From NCBI GenBank assembly GCA_001799475.1, contig MGTN01000148.1:10725-17129 (forward strand): a DNA stretch of 6,405 nt, given 5' to 3'. The stretch comes from Desulfovibrionales bacterium GWA2_65_9 (GTDB lineage Bacteria > Desulfobacterota > Desulfovibrionia > Desulfovibrionales > Desulfovibrionaceae). Positions 6,101-6,405 of this stretch are shown one piece after another (the first letter of the stretch is position 1; every line of letters starts with the position of its first letter). Position numbers and translations under genes: made by a program. The notes under the pieces are model-generated. The model saw nothing but the letters and a program-made list of their open reading frames with translations. It was not told where the DNA came from and made no database searches.

Positions 6101-6120
6101 GACCGCCCTAGCGGGCGGCC
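6101..6120 (-). repeat. GC-rich hairpin over the oxidoreductase stop codon
   Basis: On the - strand RNA GGCCGCCC pairs with GGGCGGUC (8 bp, one G-U wobble) around the loop GCUA. The TAG stop of the upstream gene begins in the loop. No U-run follows, so it is not an intrinsic terminator. It may protect or delimit segments of the polycistronic message. It could also be chance in a GC-rich Ala/Arg-coding end. Confidence 0.35.
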
Positions 6121-6405
6121 TTGGCCGGGGCCGGGTTCCAGGTCTCGTCGAACAGCTTCTCGGGCCAGAGGAAGACCTCGGGACCGGCATTGATGAGCTT
6201 GTCCTTGGCTTCGCCGGCAAGCGCCATCTCAAACTTGATGAAGGCCGTGAACATGCCGGCCTTGTCGATATCACCCACCAGGACGTAGCCCACCAGCTTC
6301 TCGTCACGGAACACGAGCTTGCGGTAAGTCTCCTTGGCCTCGTCCAGCAGGGCGTGGACCTCGAAGTTCTTGTCGCCCTCGGGCGGATTGACCACACCAA
6401 CGGAG
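6108..6405 (-). CDS. C-terminal part of an FAD-dependent NAD(P) oxidoreductase
   Basis: The frame runs open off the right edge of the window and ends at TAG (6110-6108), so about 99 C-terminal residues are seen. The GTG at 6395 is an internal valine codon, not a start. The stretch YRKLVFRDEKLVGYVLVGDI resembles the C-terminal domain of pyridine nucleotide-disulfide oxidoreductases of the nitrite reductase large subunit / rubredoxin reductase type. The FAD and NAD(P) Rossmann motifs would lie outside the window. It ends in a Trp/Pro/Ala-rich tail (ETWNPAPAKAAR). With the amidotransferase 50 nt downstream, it probably feeds electrons from NAD(P)H to the split glutamate synthase. That role is inferred from position, and a different electron-transfer job is possible. 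Confidence 0.75.
   Translation of the reverse strand, partial: SVGVVNPPEGDKNFEVHALLDEAKETYRKLVFRDEKLVGYVLVGDIDKAGMFTAFIKFEMALAGEAKDKLINAGPEVFLWPEKLFDETWNPAPAKAAR

Noticed and set aside
3989..6111. Two long + strand open frames (3989-5188 and 4954-6111) opposite yajC and the glutamate synthase genes.
   Set aside because: They are antisense shadows with His/Ala/Val/Gly-rich composition. The - strand frames carry clear family motifs throughout the same region.

Overview
The window looks like core chromosome of a GC-rich sulfate-reducing bacterium of the Desulfovibrio group. Three things point there. The adenylate kinase carries the Cys-X5-His-X15-Cys-X2-Cys metal site described for the Desulfovibrio gigas enzyme, at the same residue numbers. 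The glutamate synthase is of the split, 'archaeal' type common in anaerobes. The SecF has an unusual extra transmembrane hairpin. All genes share the same GC-rich third-position codon use, and I see no insertion sequence, phage gene, CRISPR array, tRNA or rRNA.

Layout. The left 0.9 kb reads on the + strand: the 3' end of an unidentified gene (2-160), then adk (211-879). A strong hairpin terminator at 924-960 separates adk from everything to the right, which reads on the - strand and converges on it. In the direction of transcription (right to left) the - strand genes are: the C-terminal end of an FAD/NAD(P) oxidoreductase (6405-6108, cut by the window edge), a class-II glutamine amidotransferase (6057-4960), a GXGXG-domain glutamate synthase subunit (4954-4202), yajC (4147-3791), secD (3674-2070) and secF (2060-978).

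How they work together. The first three - strand genes fit a glutamate synthase made of separate polypeptides. The amidotransferase releases ammonia from glutamine, the GXGXG beta-helix belongs to the synthase core, and the flavoprotein probably delivers electrons. The FMN/Fe-S synthase domain is not in the window and probably lies further upstream. The last three genes encode the SecDF-YajC membrane complex that assists SecYEG protein export with the proton-motive force. The two modules are separated by 53 nt holding a hairpin and a good match to a sigma-54 promoter. A second hairpin followed by a U-rich run lies between yajC and secD. Both suggest that this co-directional series is not simply one uniform operon.

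This is mostly conserved housekeeping sequence, and I did not find a previously undescribed system. The points most worth a second look are the extra membrane hairpin in SecF, the candidate sigma-54 promoter before yajC, the attenuator-like hairpin before secD, the 16-residue predicted propeptide on the amidotransferase and the metal-site adenylate kinase.
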